Shown: positions 16,414-22,538 of the stretch, in pieces | How the letters are laid out: every line of letters begins with the position of its first letter | How positions within the stretch are numbered: position 1 is the stretch's first letter | Assembly (NCBI RefSeq): GCF_026683955.1 | Contig: NZ_CP113344.1 | Location: forward strand, 1-39,587 | DNA from: Arthrobacter sp. MMS18-M83 | GTDB lineage: Bacteria > Actinomycetota > Actinomycetes > Actinomycetales > Micrococcaceae | DNA length: 39,587 bases | Reading direction: 5' to 3' | Notes under the pieces: generated by a model | What the model saw: only the letters and a program-made list of their open reading frames with translations | What the model was told of the DNA's origin: nothing | Database searches by the model: none | Position numbers and translations under genes: made by a program

Positions 16414-16760
16414 CCCATGGTCCAGGCCTGGCGCTGCCGTCTCCCCTAATCGTTGTGGCCGGGTTCTTTTCAGCCGGGACGACACACATCGGCCGGACGG
16501 GGCCAGCGCAGGCACGGGAACCGTAGCGGGCCGCAGCTTCCAAGACGCTCTGGGGGCTCCAGCGGGGGGGTGCGGGCGGTGACAACCACAAGCTGCAGGG
16601 CGGCGACAATCACCACCACCTTCCGCACGACCGCGTGATCCAAGCAATGGCAGATTCCGCTACTTCTGGAAAAGCAGAAATCTACATTCCAAGAAATCCG
16701 GAAAACTTCCTAGAAATCTCCTAGGGGGACTTGTGAAAGACTTCCTAGGGGGACTAGAAT
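16414..16760 (+). repeat. Promoter module, copy B (upstream of the DUF3846-like gene)
   Basis: This is the second copy of the module at 14396-14743, offset by 2,017 bases over the conserved block (16601-16752). It repeats the AATCTACATTCC box (16679-16690), the CCTAGGGGG boxes and the promoter. The near-identity of the promoter-proximal 150 bases against a diverged middle suggests recent duplication, gene conversion or selection on that part. Confidence 0.85.
16731..16760 (+). promoter_or_regulatory. Promoter B
   Basis: TTGTGA (16731-16736) and TAGAAT (16755-16760) are 18 bases apart, the same geometry as promoter A. CCTAGGGGG boxes flank the -35 as in copy A. A GAGAAGGAA ribosome-binding site follows before ATG 16799. 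Confidence 0.65.
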
Positions 16761-16798
16761 GGAAGTATCAAGAGGCCCACCGGAGAAGGAACCAAATC

Positions 16799-17152
16799 AT
16801 GATTCGCAAATGTATTGCCCTGGTTGTCCCCGCCCGACTCAGCGAAGAGGTCACGGCCAAGAGTCTGGACGTCCGCCACGGGACACTCCAAGCCCTTTAC
16901 GGCCCACGCGATTGCATTGTCCGTGGTGACTGGCAGGCCTACGTCAGGGCCGACAATGGCGGCAACCTCCGCCCCAACGTGCGGGCAACGCAACTACTCC
17001 ACGAGACAGGCCTATATCTGCCCGAGGTTGCAGGAAACGCGCTCTTCCTCGGCAGCACGGAACAAGGGTGGGCCACGGACGCTCCCGCCCATCTGATCCG
17101 GCTAGCAGAGCGCCTGTTTGATATGCGCCTGGTAGAGGCCGAACTCGTCTAG
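16799..17152 (+). CDS. DUF3846-like protein
   Basis: The 117-residue protein starts MIRKCIALVVPA and includes LQALYGPRDCIVRGDWQAYVRADNGGNLRPNVRAT...GNALFLGSTEQG. This matches the layout of DUF3846 (an N-terminal strand, then a plain RAT-type motif and a Gly-x-x-x-x-x-Gly turn), a family common on plasmids and phages and without a known function. It is driven by promoter module B, so it is probably co-regulated with ardC. Start ATG 16799 has a GAGAAGGAA ribosome-binding site. A strong hairpin follows the stop. A role in anti-defence is possible from context only. Confidence 0.7.
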   Translation: MIRKCIALVVPARLSEEVTAKSLDVRHGTLQALYGPRDCIVRGDWQAYVRADNGGNLRPNVRATQLLHETGLYLPEVAGNALFLGSTEQGWATDAPAHLIRLAERLFDMRLVEAELV

Positions 17153-17158
17153 AAACCC

Positions 17159-17187
17159 AGAGGTGGCCGGGATCCCCGGCCACCTCT
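17159..17187 (+). terminator. Strong hairpin after the DUF3846-like gene
   Basis: A perfect 13-bp stem (17159-17171 with 17175-17187) with a 3-base loop lies 7 bases after the stop. There is no T-run, so it may be a partial terminator or an RNA-stability element before the redoxin gene. Confidence 0.6.
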
Positions 17188-17208
17188 GATCCCCAAGGAG
17201 CCGGAGCT

Positions 17209-17451
17209 ATGACCATCACTGTCTACACGATCACCGATGAAACGGGCCGTGAGTGCAGCAAGTGCACTGCTACGAAGAAGGCCATGGACCGCCGGGGGAT
17301 CACCTACCACGTCCGGGAAATGACTCAGACAGACCGCGAGGCGTTCAAGAAGGCCGGCTACATGTCAGCCCCCGTCGTCGTCGCGGACGGCGATACCTGG
17401 GCCGGGTTCCGCCCGGACAAAATTCTGACTCTGCCCGGAAAGGAATCCTGA
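17209..17451 (+). CDS. NrdH/glutaredoxin-like protein
   Basis: The 80-residue redoxin has the active-site motif CSKC at residues 16-19, followed by TATKKAMDRRGITYHV and the cis-Pro region SAPVVVADGDTWAGFRPDKI. This is typical of NrdH-type glutaredoxin-like proteins that reduce ribonucleotide reductase or other thiol partners. No nrd genes are nearby, so the partner on this plasmid is unknown; the Cys-rich small proteins beside it are possible clients. The ribosome-binding site AAGGAG precedes the ATG. Its TGA overlaps the next ATG (TGATG at 17449-17453). Confidence 0.85.
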   Translation: MTITVYTITDETGRECSKCTATKKAMDRRGITYHVREMTQTDREAFKKAGYMSAPVVVADGDTWAGFRPDKILTLPGKES

Positions 17452-17708
17452 TGGCACTGACCAAGGAACAGGCCGAGAAGATCCAGGGCCGGGGACGGAT
17501 CGCCTCAACATCGTGGTGCTGCTCCGGTCCGTTTCCGCTGGAGGGCTGCCCTGATTGGCGGACCCACTGGCACGCGGATTGCACGGTCTGCCACTGGGCT
17601 GAGAACCCCAGGTTCTGGGGACCGATGCCGGAGGACGTCGCCTCGCTATTGATCGAACACCTGGACCAGGAACACCCACCGGCATGGACCCAGGAAACCC
17701 TTTTCTAA
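17451..17708 (+). CDS. Small Cys/His/Trp-rich protein ending in QETLF
   Basis: The 85-residue protein is rich in Cys, His and Trp (TSWCCSGPF...CPDWRTHWHADCTVCHWAEN), consistent with zinc binding, and its last five residues are QETLF (81-85). This C-terminal QxxLF resembles the clamp-binding tails of DNA-processing enzymes. It is translationally coupled to the redoxin gene by TGATG. No known family is recognised. Confidence 0.7.
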   Translation: MALTKEQAEKIQGRGRIASTSWCCSGPFPLEGCPDWRTHWHADCTVCHWAENPRFWGPMPEDVASLLIEHLDQEHPPAWTQETLF

Positions 17709-17737
17709 ACAGCCAGAACGCGAAAGGAACCAAGACC

Positions 17738-18067
17738 ATGAGTGAATTGGCCGGCCAGCTCGCACTCTTCGACACGCAGAGCTTCCCCACCATCCTTGAT
17801 GCAGACTCCTACGAAGTCGCCTATTGCCCCGCGTGCCACTCCAATTGGGGCGCGGAAAACGCCCGGACCAAGCCCCGCGTTCAGGCCCGTCTGGACCAGG
17901 AACACGGAGCGATGGCGGACGGCCGCTGCGCCTACATGCACAAGCTCGCGATCACCGAACCGTTCTACACACTGGCGGAGGTTGCCGTGGTCCGCGCGGG
18001 CGGCTGGCCCTGCCCCTACCCAAGACCCAAGGGATTCGGAGGCCTGTATCAAATCCGTTCGTCTTAG
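17738..18067 (+). CDS. Small CxxC protein with N-terminal QLALF motif
   Basis: The 109-residue protein starts MSELAGQLALFD, with QLALF at residues 7-11 matching the bacterial sliding-clamp-binding consensus closely. A YCPACHSNWG motif follows, then a helical Arg/Glu-rich region with further Cys. The start and layout parallel the protein at 15715. ATG 17738 has GAAAGGAAC 9 bases upstream. It lies 29 bases after the previous gene and is probably in the same operon. Confidence 0.72.
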   Translation: MSELAGQLALFDTQSFPTILDADSYEVAYCPACHSNWGAENARTKPRVQARLDQEHGAMADGRCAYMHKLAITEPFYTLAEVAVVRAGGWPCPYPRPKGFGGLYQIRSS

Positions 18068-18092
18068 CCGGCGCACCAACCCAAGGAGAAAC

Positions 18093-18275
18093 ATGCAAAA
18101 CACCTACCTAGCCGAAGCCCGCGCACTTCTCACCGAAGTGGCCCGGGAACTCCCCGAGGATGCCACGGCGGCCGCCGCCATCAAAGCCACCATGGCGCAG
18201 GCATACGCAACGCTCGCACTGGCGCAGGAAGTCGCAGGCGCCCGCGAAGTAGACAAGGATCCCAACATCTCTTAG
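18093..18275 (+). CDS. Small helical protein, unknown
   Basis: The 60-residue Ala-rich protein is predicted to be nearly all helix (EARALLTEVARELPEDATAAAAIKATMAQAYATLALAQEVAGA). There is no Cys, signal or membrane segment. ATG 18093 has AAGGAGAA just upstream. It is probably the last gene of the small-protein operon; the hicA promoter follows within 20 bases. Confidence 0.6.
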   Translation: MQNTYLAEARALLTEVARELPEDATAAAAIKATMAQAYATLALAQEVAGAREVDKDPNIS

Positions 18276-18285
18276 TTTTTCCTAG

Positions 18286-18321
18286 CCCCCCTTGTAATTG
18301 ACATGCAAGGGGGGATAGAAT
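18286..18321 (+). promoter_or_regulatory. hicAB promoter with palindromic operator
   Basis: TTGTAA (18292-18297) and TAGAAT (18316-18321) are 18 bases apart, as in promoters A and B. CCCCCCTTG (18286-18294) pairs exactly with CAAGGGGGG (18306-18314), covering the -35 and most of the spacer. This is a good position for autorepression by the antitoxin. Transcription would start at or within a base or two of ATG 18328, giving a leaderless hicA. Confidence 0.7.
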
Positions 18322-18327
18322 AGAGTT

Positions 18328-18531
18328 ATGAAGGAAATCAAAAGGAAAGACGCCGAAGCGGAACTGGCACGGGCCGGATGGAGCATCATTCGGCAGACGG
18401 GCAGGCATGACGTATGGGCCTCGCCGGACGGGACAGCCACCGTGGCTGTCCCCCGGCACCGGACCATCAGCCCCGGAGTCGTCCGGCAGATTGCCAAGGG
18501 ACTGCCGACAACGCCGAGCGGCTGGCAGTAA
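18328..18531 (+). CDS. hicA: HicA-like mRNA interferase toxin
   Basis: The 67-residue protein follows the HicA pattern: MKEIKRKDAEAELARAGWSIIRQTGRHDVWASPDG, with the catalytic-type His at 27, then VAVPRHRTISPGVVRQIAKGL. HicA toxins are dsRBD-fold RNases that cleave mRNA and are inhibited by HicB. It is followed 62 bases later by a HicB-like gene, and between them lies a hairpin (AGGGGCC/GGCCCCT at 18542-18559). The mRNA is predicted to be leaderless. The toxin is encoded first, the usual hicAB order. Confidence 0.82.
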   Translation: MKEIKRKDAEAELARAGWSIIRQTGRHDVWASPDGTATVAVPRHRTISPGVVRQIAKGLPTTPSGWQ

Positions 18532-18593
18532 CCTTCCCGGTAGGGGCCGCAAGGCCCCTGCCGACCTACCGCCCGGCAGTACGAGAGGAAGAA

Positions 18594-18989
18594 ATGACCA
18601 TCAAGCGCGAGCTCGAAGCTGTAGCCCATAAAGAGGGCAAGTGGTGGATGATCCATATTCACGAGTTGGATCAGGTCACCCAGGCCAGCAGGGCGAAGGA
18701 TATCCAGGACATGGCCACGGACCTTGCGGCCGCCGTGCTTGATCTCGACCCCGACGAAGTTTCGGTCAATGTCACCCTCCGAGCCCCTGATGAGGCCATG
18801 AAACGCTGGACACAGGCGCGGGACGACATTGAAAAAGCCCAGGAGCTTTCCGCCAAGGGAGCCGCGGAATCGCGCGCCGTCGTCGCGGAACTCAGCGAGC
18901 ACTTCACCATTACCGAAGTCGCCCGCATGCTCGGTATCTCCACCCAACGGGTCTCCCAGCTCAAAGCAAAGAAGACCGCCGAAGCATAA
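18594..18989 (+). CDS. hicB: HicB-like antitoxin with C-terminal helix-turn-helix
   Basis: The 131-residue protein has a HicB-like N-terminal domain (ELEAVAHKEGKWWMIHIHELDQVTQASRAKDIQDMATDLAAAVLDLDPDEVSVNV). It ends in a helix-turn-helix (FTITEVARMLGISTQRVSQLKAKK) that would bind the operator over the promoter. ATG 18594 follows GAGAGGAAG. The pairing with HicA, the size and the DNA-binding end all fit a type II toxin-antitoxin antitoxin. The N-terminal fold is a looser match than the HTH. Confidence 0.75.
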   Translation: MTIKRELEAVAHKEGKWWMIHIHELDQVTQASRAKDIQDMATDLAAAVLDLDPDEVSVNVTLRAPDEAMKRWTQARDDIEKAQELSAKGAAESRAVVAELSEHFTITEVARMLGISTQRVSQLKAKKTAEA

Positions 18990-18990
18990 C

Positions 18991-19016
18991 CAGAAATCTA
19001 CAAAACAAGATTTCTG
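18991..19016. repeat. Inverted repeat CAGAAATCT/AGATTTCTG
   Basis: Perfect 9-bp arms are separated by 8 bases just after hicB. The left arm is one of the AGAAATCTAC boxes also found in the promoter modules and upstream of parA, so this may be a partition-protein or regulator site rather than a terminator. Confidence 0.65.
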
Positions 19017-19050
19017 CAAATCTGCCGAATCTGAACGGGAGCACGAGCCC

Positions 19051-19416
19051 ATGGAAGACGAAACCCCTGAAGTGATCCGCGCAGCTGATGACGCCTATGA
19101 GGCCATCCGCTCGATCAACCACTTGACCATCACCCAGATCCATCCAGCTCCCACCGTGTACAGCGTCCTGGGCAATCTGAAGGGCGTGGGACATCTGCTG
19201 CCCCAGGCCTGCACCCAGCTGGCCAGATCCCTGGGGCGGTCACTGGATGAGTACGACGTGTACGAGGACGACGGCCGGGACCCCATCCAGAGCGTGGCCG
19301 CCGCCACGGACCATCTGACCAGGGCCGCCCAGTTGGCCGCCGAGTTAGGCGCTGAACTCGAGAAGGCCCAGAGCGCCATCTCGCGGCAGGGCTACCGCGA
19401 GACGCCGGCCCCCTGA
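19051..19416 (+). CDS. Unknown helical protein (121 residues)
   Basis: The acidic, largely helical soluble protein (AADDAYEAIRSINHLTITQIHPAPTVYSVLGNLKGVGHLLPQACTQLARSLGRSLDEYDVYEDDGRDP...AAQLAAELGAELEKAQSAIS) has the helical pattern often seen in small plasmid proteins of unknown role. ATG 19051 follows GGGAGC. It is probably cotranscribed with the next gene. Not recognised. Confidence 0.6.
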   Translation: MEDETPEVIRAADDAYEAIRSINHLTITQIHPAPTVYSVLGNLKGVGHLLPQACTQLARSLGRSLDEYDVYEDDGRDPIQSVAAATDHLTRAAQLAAELGAELEKAQSAISRQGYRETPAP

Positions 19417-19452
19417 TCTGCAAGTCATTCCACAACCAGAAAGAGGCACACC

Positions 19453-19758
19453 ATGGCACAGAAGATCATCCCCGGCGGCCCCAGCGCCCTTGACGTCGCG
19501 GGCAAGTCACCCGAAGAAATTGAAACCTACCGCCAGGAATTTGACGAGGACGTGACCTCCGTCAAAGATGCGATCCTCCGCCAGCTGGCCGCCGGCACCG
19601 ACATAGGCGAGCTTATTTACCTCGCCATGGTCGACGCACAGCGGGAGGTGGCCGACGGCCATACGCTTCTGGAAAACCGACCTGGCTCATGGGAAGCCAG
19701 CGGACTCTCAACGCTCATGGGCAACGTGCAAATCGAGCTGGCAGCAGAAGGCCAGTAA
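19453..19758 (+). CDS. Unknown helical protein (101 residues)
   Basis: The acidic, mainly helical protein (SPEEIETYRQEFDEDVTSVKDAILRQLAAGTDIGELIYLAMVDAQREVADGHTLLENRPGSWEASGLSTLM) has no motif I recognise. The start at 19453 follows AAAGAGG. It is the last gene before the parA control region. Confidence 0.6.
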   Translation: MAQKIIPGGPSALDVAGKSPEEIETYRQEFDEDVTSVKDAILRQLAAGTDIGELIYLAMVDAQREVADGHTLLENRPGSWEASGLSTLMGNVQIELAAEGQ

Positions 19759-19780
19759 TCCAGAGAACCAGAAACCCAGA

Positions 19781-19838
19781 AATCTACAAACCCAGAAGCG
19801 TGTCTTTCCGGAAATGTAGATTGGAAGGAATATAGATT
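19781..19838 (+). promoter_or_regulatory. Partition-type box cluster and parA promoter
   Basis: Three copies of an AATCTAYATTCC-like box lie here: AATCTACAAACC (19781-19792, plus strand) and, on the minus strand, 19810-19822 and 19827-19838. A TTTCCGGAAA palindrome (19805-19814) overlaps one of them. A -10-like TATAGA (19831-19836) would start transcription at or near ATG 19845, so the parA message may be leaderless. The cluster is a candidate centromere and operator for the small RHH protein. Confidence 0.6.
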
Positions 19839-19844
19839 CGTCTT

Positions 19845-20624
19845 ATGCAGGTACTAGCGATTTACTCAGAGAGCGGTGGAGTCACCAAGACCACCACCGC
19901 AGTATCGCTGGCCGTCATCGCGGCCAGAAGCGGCCGCCGGGTGACGCTGGTAGACCTCGACCCCCGGGCCGCCACCACAAAGTGGGCGCGAGTTGAGCCC
20001 GAAGAAGACCATCTCCACGTCGGCGCCATCCTCGCCTACGACGACTGCGAAGGCTACGCCGAAGAACTGGGCATTGTCGTTCCTACCTGGTCAGAGAACA
20101 TTCGCGTACTCCCTGCTGCGCGCAGCGTAAGTAACCGCGAAGCGGAGTATGCCGACGGTGCCGAGTACAGGCTAAAAACGTCGCTGGTGGGCCTCGAATC
20201 CGATCTGGTGATCATTGACTGCCCCAACAGGCAGGGCGGCCCGCTCATCAAGGGAGCGCTGACGGCCGCGGATTCCATCGTCTATGCCTCAAAGCTCTCA
20301 GGCGACGGTGTGGACGGCGTAAACGGCGCACGGCAGACCGTAACCCAGTTCAAGAAGAACCTTGCCCGCATCGGAGCCACCCACACGCTGGACGAGCTGG
20401 GGATCATCGCGGCCGCCGTTGACGATCGCGTGGTGGGAACGCCCTCGGTCGAGCGCGTTTCCTTCGAGGATCTGGAAGAAACAGGACTACTGCTCACACC
20501 GACAGTGCCGAAACGGACCATCGTCGAGCAGGTTCGGCTGACGGGGGACTGGTACGGCGACTTCCCGAGCGGGCAGAAAGTTCTTGACGCCTACACCGAG
20601 CTATCTAGGAGAGTGATCCGATGA
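19845..20624 (+). CDS. parA: ParA-family partition ATPase with deviant Walker A
   Basis: The 259-residue protein has ESGGVTKTT (9-17) in place of KGGVGKTT: the second lysine is kept but the usual first signature lysine is not. It also has TLVDLDPRAATTKW and VIIDCPNRQGG as the Walker A' and Walker B regions. The GVTKTTTAVSLA form is seen in actinobacterial plasmid ParA proteins. It would segregate the plasmid together with the small gene that overlaps it (ATGA). The mRNA may be leaderless, with a box cluster upstream that is a good centromere candidate. Confidence 0.85.
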   Translation: MQVLAIYSESGGVTKTTTAVSLAVIAARSGRRVTLVDLDPRAATTKWARVEPEEDHLHVGAILAYDDCEGYAEELGIVVPTWSENIRVLPAARSVSNREAEYADGAEYRLKTSLVGLESDLVIIDCPNRQGGPLIKGALTAADSIVYASKLSGDGVDGVNGARQTVTQFKKNLARIGATHTLDELGIIAAAVDDRVVGTPSVERVSFEDLEETGLLLTPTVPKRTIVEQVRLTGDWYGDFPSGQKVLDAYTELSRRVIR

Positions 20625-20905
20625 GTGACAAACCTGATCTGAGTAACCGCCGCACCAGGGCACAGATCAAGCCCGCCCCGGATGAACACGTGGACCCCAT
20701 TGAGCCACCACACACAGTGCAGCCGGCCCCCTCCAGGGCAGCCGACAAGGCCAAGCCCGCAGCTGCGCCACGGGACCTCAATCTCCAGGTCAGCGACGAA
20801 GTTTTCGAAACAATCGACTTCGCCAAGTTCAAGACCAAACTCACCAAACGGGCCATCGTGGAACAAGCAGTCCTGGCCCACTGGGCCGAGTACCGCCAGC
20901 AGTAA
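20621..20905 (+). CDS. Small RHH-type ParB-like partition protein
   Basis: The 94-residue protein has a Pro/Ala-rich flexible N-terminus and a C-terminal segment LNLQVSDEVFETIDFAKFKTKLTKRAIVEQAVLAHWAEY, with the strand-helix-helix pattern of RHH DNA-binding proteins. Its start overlaps the parA stop (ATGA), and it is the usual small partner of a plasmid ParA. It would bind the box cluster upstream of parA. Confidence 0.75.
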   Translation: MSDKPDLSNRRTRAQIKPAPDEHVDPIEPPHTVQPAPSRAADKAKPAAAPRDLNLQVSDEVFETIDFAKFKTKLTKRAIVEQAVLAHWAEYRQQ

Positions 20906-20962
20906 GCCACCTCTCAGCCGTCGATAGTTCTGGCGGCCGCCAACTAGGCCACACGTGTCCTG

Positions 20963-21268
20963 TCAGTCGAACAGGTAGGAGAGCTGGTCGTTGTGGATGT
21001 ACCTGATCTCATCGGGCGCGTCGAAATCGAGGTCGCCTGAGACGAGGATGCAGTCCTTATCGCCGTCCCTGCTGAATATGTCCGGCATCCGGGTCTTGAA
21101 GGCACCCGCAGCGGCGAGGAACTGGACAAAGTGCTGTTTGCCTGGCGCCGTCGTCGTACCTAGATTGACCTTGCGACCAGTGGCCTTTTCACGAAGGCGG
21201 AGGCCTACGTGGCCCGGCTCGGTTTCGTACTCTTCGATGTAGCATTTCGTGCTCTTGGTCTGGCTCAT
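20963..21268 (-). CDS. Unknown small protein (101 residues)
   Basis: This is a soluble, mixed alpha/beta protein (CYIEEYETEPGHVGLRLREKATGRKVNLGTTTAPGKQHFVQFLAAAGAFKTRMPDIFSRDG). No family is recognised. The ribosome-binding site is weak. It is convergent with the parA/parB-like genes and starts a group of small minus-strand genes. Confidence 0.6.
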   Translation of the reverse strand: MSQTKSTKCYIEEYETEPGHVGLRLREKATGRKVNLGTTTAPGKQHFVQFLAAAGAFKTRMPDIFSRDGDKDCILVSGDLDFDAPDEIRYIHNDQLSYLFD

Positions 21269-21326
21269 ATCTGCCTAACTATGGGTTGCGCTTTGGATCG
21301 ATTTATCTGTGTCCTCGCTCCATACC

Positions 21327-21497
21327 CTAAGCCGAAGGCTTGGCGGGGATGGGCAGTCCGTTGTCTCTCAGTCTGTCCAGCTCTTCGTGGGCGGCGTGGT
21401 CCAGGCCCTCGCTCTTTACGTCGTACCTAAGCGCATCCACCACGGTGGCATGAAAGTCTTCATAGTCGGGTTTTGCTGATGGATTGCTGTGAGCCAT
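21327..21497 (-). CDS. Unknown 56-residue acidic protein
   Basis: MAHSNPSAKPDYEDFHATVVDALRY... is a short, Asp/Glu/His-rich helical protein. Only a weak ribosome-binding site is present and the in-frame start at 21530 is possible. It could be a real small gene in the minus-strand group or a chance frame. Confidence 0.4.
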   Translation of the reverse strand: MAHSNPSAKPDYEDFHATVVDALRYDVKSEGLDHAAHEELDRLRDNGLPIPAKPSA

Positions 21498-21679
21498 AGA
21501 GGCAGAGTACGCGAATCCTGCCTGCCGCACCGGGGAGTTATAGGTGTGCCGTATAATGGCGGTTTCCCCGAGTCCCGCGCTTATGATGCGACACGCCGTC
21601 GGGGGAGCGCACGGAACCGTTGCGCGAAACCCTTTTGCATGTTTCAGCCGCCCGTAAGCCTATGTGCAGGCTCGCTCCG

Positions 21680-21829
21680 TCAGCCGATGTGTTTTCGGAT
21701 GACGATGCGACGGTACCCTTCCGGAACGAGCTCTGTGGCCTTGGCCAGGGCGTCTTCGTACGAGGCGCCGGTGGCGCTAACGCGGCTCTGCTCGCCCTCC
21801 GGGCTCTCGATGGTCAGTTCAACTTCCAC
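21680..21829 (-). CDS. Unknown 49-residue protein (GTG start)
   Basis: The frame opens with GTG 21829, after an in-frame stop upstream, and encodes VELTIESPEGEQSRVSATG...LVPEGYRRIVIRKHIG. This is a coherent two-strand, helix, strand pattern typical of small actinobacterial plasmid proteins. The ribosome-binding site is weak (AGG at some distance). It is included because composition and pattern look coding. Confidence 0.5.
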   Translation of the reverse strand: MEVELTIESPEGEQSRVSATGASYEDALAKATELVPEGYRRIVIRKHIG

Positions 21830-21906
21830 GCAATAAGTCTGCCTGATTGGTTATGACATCTGGTCCCGGGGTTGCGCTCAGGCGACGGGGGTTCCAATTA
21901 TGACTC

Positions 21907-22419
21907 TCAGTGCTGCTGGAAAGGGACGGCTCGGCGCCAGTATGCAGCTTCGGCGTTCGTGAGGATCTCGTAGATCCTCTCGGCTACGTACTTGCCCAGG
22001 TAGGGCCGCTCCTCGGGAGTCAAGGATCCCAAGGACTCGAGCGCGGATGCCAGAAGGACGTCATCGTCAATGGATTCCTCAACCCATTCCTTGACGCCGT
22101 CAGCGGCCAGATCCTCCCACGTGTAGGGGGAGGTGGCTATGGCTTCGCGGACGGCGGCGAGCCGTACCCGGGTGTCGTTGTTCCGGGACTTTGTGTAGAG
22201 GCGTGTCTGGTAGGCGTCGGAGGTCACGGACATCAACGGCGCCAGGGCGAGCGGGCGTGGGACGGCATGAGCGTCGGTGACCTGGAACCGGGTCACGGTG
22301 GGGTGGCGGTGGTGCAGTTGTTGGCGGATTTCCCTGATGCGGTGGCCAAGACGGGGCGCACCGGCGGCCGGGGCATGGATGCCTTGGTCGCCGCCTTCGA
22401 TTTCGTTACGTGGTGGCAT
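21907..22419 (-). CDS. Unknown protein (170 residues)
   Basis: The basic, Pro/His-rich N-terminus is followed by a mainly helical C-terminal part (RVRLAAVREAIATSPYTWEDLAADGVKEWVEESIDDDVLLASALESLGSLTPEERPYLGKYVAERIYEIL). ATG 22419 has GAGG 8 bases upstream. A shorter start at 22233 would drop the basic part. No known family. It lies just downstream of the DNA ligase gene, in the same direction. Confidence 0.55.
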   Translation of the reverse strand: MPPRNEIEGGDQGIHAPAAGAPRLGHRIREIRQQLHHRHPTVTRFQVTDAHAVPRPLALAPLMSVTSDAYQTRLYTKSRNNDTRVRLAAVREAIATSPYTWEDLAADGVKEWVEESIDDDVLLASALESLGSLTPEERPYLGKYVAERIYEILTNAEAAYWRRAVPFQQH

Positions 22420-22538
22420 GATCTGCCTCGTGCGTAGGGCCTGTGTTTGCGCCTTTTCCTCATGGTATTCCCGGTCCTGGATGTATTGAAGGGCGCGCAC
22501 GTTGCTTCACATCCCGTCCCGGATTCCTCGCAGATCGG

